Assembly: GCF_032854445.1 (NCBI RefSeq)
Contig: NC_088298.1
Location: 19,675,976 to 19,739,975 of the forward strand
Source: Liolophura sinensis
Lineage: Eukaryota; Mollusca; Polyplacophora; Chitonida; Chitonidae
Reading direction: 5' to 3'
Length of the DNA: 64,000 bases
Shown here: piece by piece, positions 61,115 to 64,000 of the stretch
How the letters are laid out: every line of letters starts with the position of its first letter
Position numbering within the stretch: the stretch's first letter is position 1
Made by a program: the position numbers and the translations under genes
Notes under the pieces: model-generated
Told to the model about the DNA's origin: nothing
The model's database searches: none
What the model saw: only the letters and a program-made list of their open reading frames with translations

Positions 61115-61560
61115 GGATGGAAGCCCAAAATGACCATTTGGCAGTGTTGTCTTGGTTGGAAGCCTAGAATAACCATTTCCCACAGCACAGTTTGTATCTA
61201 GTTTTGAATGCAAGCAGATATAATTTTGGATGGAAACCTTCATTGACCATTTGTCATAGTATATATAGTTTTGGATGGAAGCCTTTAATGACCATTTGGC
61301 ATAGTGCATGTAGTTTTGGATGGAAGCCTTTAATGACCATTTGTCATAGTGCATGTAGTTTTGGATGGAAACCTTTAATGACCATTTGGCATAGTGCATG
61401 TAGTTTTGGATGGAAACCTTTAATGACCATTTGGCATAGCACATGTAGTTTTGGATGGAAGTCCACAATAACCATTTGACATGCATATACCACATGTACA
61501 TGTAGTTTTAGATGGAGGCCTTCAGTGACATGTAGTTTTAGATGGAGGCCTTCAGTGACC
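61115..61560. repeat. 45-bp tandem repeat
   Basis: About ten units of AGTTTTGGATGGAAGCC, TTTAATGACCATTTGGC, ATAGTGCATGT, exactly 45 bp apart in the centre. Both strands are open, giving 15-residue repeats; no gene signals surround it. Confidence 0.9.
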
Positions 61561-61798
61561 ATATGGCATAGAATATGTAGTTCAGTGTACTGCATATGTA
61601 CAGACGACTTGTAGTTAGGGCTATTGGCTGGGCAAGCTTGGTGATTGCAATCAGGATTCATAGCACATATTTTCTAAATGTTAGGTACAGAGGCTTACCT
61701 GGTTTGTCAGGTACATTCACTACTGATTCACCTGCATAATTTTCAACCCCGATAGTATCTTCGGATGGCTCAAGAGATTACAATATTGTTTGTACTAG

Positions 61799-62146
61799 GG
61801 GATGACTAATCAGAAAGCATATTAAAAAAAATTTTTAAAAAAAAGGCAGGACTTGCTAACCAAACCAGTGCTAAACACTGTGACGTCTGACATACATTAC
61901 ATGTAAATTGTACTGGGGGATGACTAATCAGAAAGCATATTAAAAAAAATAAAAATAAAAAAGCAGGACTTGCTAACCAAACCAGTGCTAAACACTGTGA
62001 CGTCTGACATACATTACATGTAAATTGTACTGGGGGATGACTAATCAGAAAGCATATTAAAAAAAATAAAAATAAAAAAGCAGGACTTGCTAACCAAACC
62101 AGTGCTAAACACTGTGACGTCTGACATACATTACATGTAAATTGTA
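61799..62146. repeat. 118-bp tandem triplication
   Basis: GATGACTAATCAGAAAGC begins at 61801, 61919 and 62037. The three units differ almost only in the A-rich stretch of the first. Confidence 0.92.
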
Positions 62147-62368
62147 TCATTTATACATGAATAAAATATTTGTCAAAATACAAATTCTGATTCAGGGGCA
62201 CTAAGTAAACATTTCTGACATTGATAAAAAATATTCCTATTGTAAAGAGGTCAGGGTTTCTGGAAGTTTTCAACCTGTAAAGCTTTATTTTTTTCTGTGG
62301 AATTTATGCATACAGTTATTATGAAAATGACACTAAAATGATTGGTTTGTGTCGCTGAAGATGTAAGC

Positions 62369-62610
62369 GGTAGGGTCACCACTAAGTCATGTAGCCTAGT
62401 TCCTACACTTTTTCACACATAAAACAGGAACTTTCAATGCAATTCATGCACTTCTTTTTTAATATAGGAAGTAAAAACTACATTGGTTGGATTGGCCAAT
62501 TTTCAGGGCTTCACTGGTAATATTGGCTATCATAGACTTACCCGGTTCAGATGCCATGCAAGTAAACATATTACATTTTTGTTTTTGATCGCTGTTTTTT
62601 TGTTTTAATA
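62369..62610. repeat. Dispersed duplication, copy 2
   Basis: Partner of 59453-59692 in the same orientation, about 2.9 kb away, with only a handful of differences. Probably an unclassified mobile element. Confidence 0.9.
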
Positions 62611-63654
62611 GTAAGCTTGTAAAAACTGTGCATGTTATTGCTCTACATCCTGATAGATCTTTAAGAATGTTATCAAATATTGGTTGGACAGGTTAAAGAT
62701 ATAGGGTAATGGAGAAATATCAAATACATGTACATATGTACTAAAGAAAACTTCAAACAAACAAAATTTTCATTTTCTTTATTTCTCCATATAACCGTAA
62801 TCATCTTAGATTTAGTTTTCATGAATGATGTGGTGGTGTATTTTAGTTACATGTAGTTAAAAGCCAGTGCATGTCTGAACTATTTTACGCCCCTGATTGT
62901 CTACAAAAAAAAATAAACCAGACATTTGTCAGCAGACGTGTAGAAGGATTGTAGCTTTGGGCTTTTCATACCAGTTAAAATTTTTGTTTTTCAAGCAACA
63001 TGAGTCTTATGTCTATGTTGGCGGAGGGTACAACAATAAAACTGATAAATCACCTAATTTGTGGGAAATGTGAACTACCCCAGCAGTTGTTCCTGTCAAA
63101 GACATACATAATTATTTACTTGATCGGAAAAGCCTTGAAAACCTGAAAAATCACCAAAAAAAATCCATTAAGATCAAACAAAATAGAGAGATGGATTTTG
63201 AGCGAAATTTTCATTCCAGTTTTGTATTTTTCTGTGTCTGCTCACCCATAAAGTTCAAAATGAAATTGGTATTCCCTTTACACTTGTTATATCATACTGA
63301 TATTCTCTGTGTCACTTGAGATGTGTCAGCTGAGCTTAGATACATACACATGGACTCCAAAGTATAGGTTATTTTCCTCACCCTTCTGAACTTTGACCTA
63401 CATGTAATTACAAAGACAGACATATCCAAGTGATAAATCAGAGTGCCTTTTTCAAGTTTGTACCTTTATACGTTTGTATAGTATAGTATACAGTTGTACA
63501 TATGCATAAAGATGGAAAACAAAAACTTAGGCACTTTTTATCTAGACAAATTAATACATGCAATGGTCTTAAAATGTTATTTTGATGTTGGTGTACATTT
63601 TTACAGTAAAACATCACCGTGCATGTGCCTTCAAAAATCAAAAAACTCATTTCA

Positions 63655-64000
63655 GTAAGATCAGTAGAACCCTCAGAGAATATGTACCAGTAAGATCACT
63701 AGAACCCTCAGAAAGATCAATAGAACCCTCAGAATACTTAGCAGTAAGATCAGTAGAACCCCCAGAAAGATCAAAAGAACCCTCAGAATACTTAACAGTA
63801 AGATCAGTAGAACCCCCAGAAAGATCAAAAGAACCCTCAGAATACTTAGCAGTAAGATCAGTAGAGCCCTCAGAGAATATGTACCAGTAAGATCACTAGA
63901 ACCCTCAGAAAGATCAAAAGAACCCTCAGAATACTTAACTGTAAGATAAGTAGAACCCCCAGAAAGATCAAAAGAACCCTCAGAATACTTAACAGTAAGA
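63655..64000. repeat. 54-bp tandem repeat of 18-bp subunits, runs off the window edge
   Basis: Units of GTAAGATCAGTAGAACCC, CCAGAAAGATCAAAAGAA, CCCTCAGAATACTTAACA. The plus frame is open to 63890 with RSVEPPERSKEPSEYL periods, then breaks. The array continues past 64000. Confidence 0.9.

Larger units (their letters stand above)
49084..64000 (+). other. Probable long intronic region of the gene starting at 49008
   Basis: No second promoter or terminal exon was recognised in 15 kb. The texture differs from the left part: no M1 MITEs, frequent TACATGTA words, fewer S1 fragments. Apart from the exon candidates at 50.2 and 56.7 kb it holds SINEs, duplications and minisatellites. That it is intron is inferred from the donor at 49084 only. 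Confidence 0.35.

Overview
The window is animal nuclear DNA, most likely from a mollusc. It is AT-rich, has intron/exon structure and almost no coding density. It is crowded with tRNA-headed SINEs, palindromic MITEs and minisatellites. The strongest taxonomic clue is a neuropeptide precursor at 12.75-13.25 kb that encodes QGGWDYDYGLGGGRF-amide, the sulfakinin/cholecystokinin type of peptide known from bivalve and gastropod molluscs. The SINE complement also fits molluscs. No prokaryotic features, operons or CRISPR arrays are present.

Layout. 1-12.4 kb: no convincing gene; a 29-bp minisatellite (7.5-8.0 kb), an (AT)n tract (9.5 kb), a 127-bp tandem duplication (10.2 kb) and two satellite-like arrays (11.4-12.4 kb). 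12.74-13.31 kb: the last, coding exon of the CCK/sulfakinin precursor (+), with a splice acceptor just before the ATG and AATAAA 57 bp after the stop. 13.3-36.3 kb: repeats, including minisatellites of 42, 48 and 32 bp (two twin modules), a 122-bp array interrupted by a MITE, several SINEs and a 5S rRNA-derived chimera. 36.7-37.9 kb: the large 3' exon of a triose-phosphate-transporter-like (SLC35-related) membrane protein on the minus strand, whose last codons and stop lie inside a MITE. 38-48.6 kb: repeats only. 48.6-49.1 kb: a candidate housekeeping-type promoter (inverted CCAAT box, YY1-like site) and a short first coding exon on the plus strand. 49.1-64 kb: texture changes; the M1 MITE disappears and TACATGTA-type words are common. 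This fits one very long intron or introns, with one good internal exon candidate at 56.73-56.87 kb.

Repeat families named here. S1: tRNA-headed SINE beginning GGCCTCCGTGGCTCAG and ending in ACGGCGTAAAACACC plus AAATAA repeats. S2a and S2b: two tRNA-headed SINEs that share body and tail (CGTCATATGACTG, ACGTTAAACC, then CATT/CACT repeats) but differ in the head. M1: a roughly 260-bp MITE with about 80-bp terminal inverted repeats and ends TACACTCAAA...TTTGAGTGTA.

The genes recognised do not form a functional cluster; they are isolated loci in repeat-rich DNA. Everything here is read by eye. SINE edges are reliable to a few bases only where target-site duplications are stated, and the hypothetical exons carry low confidence.
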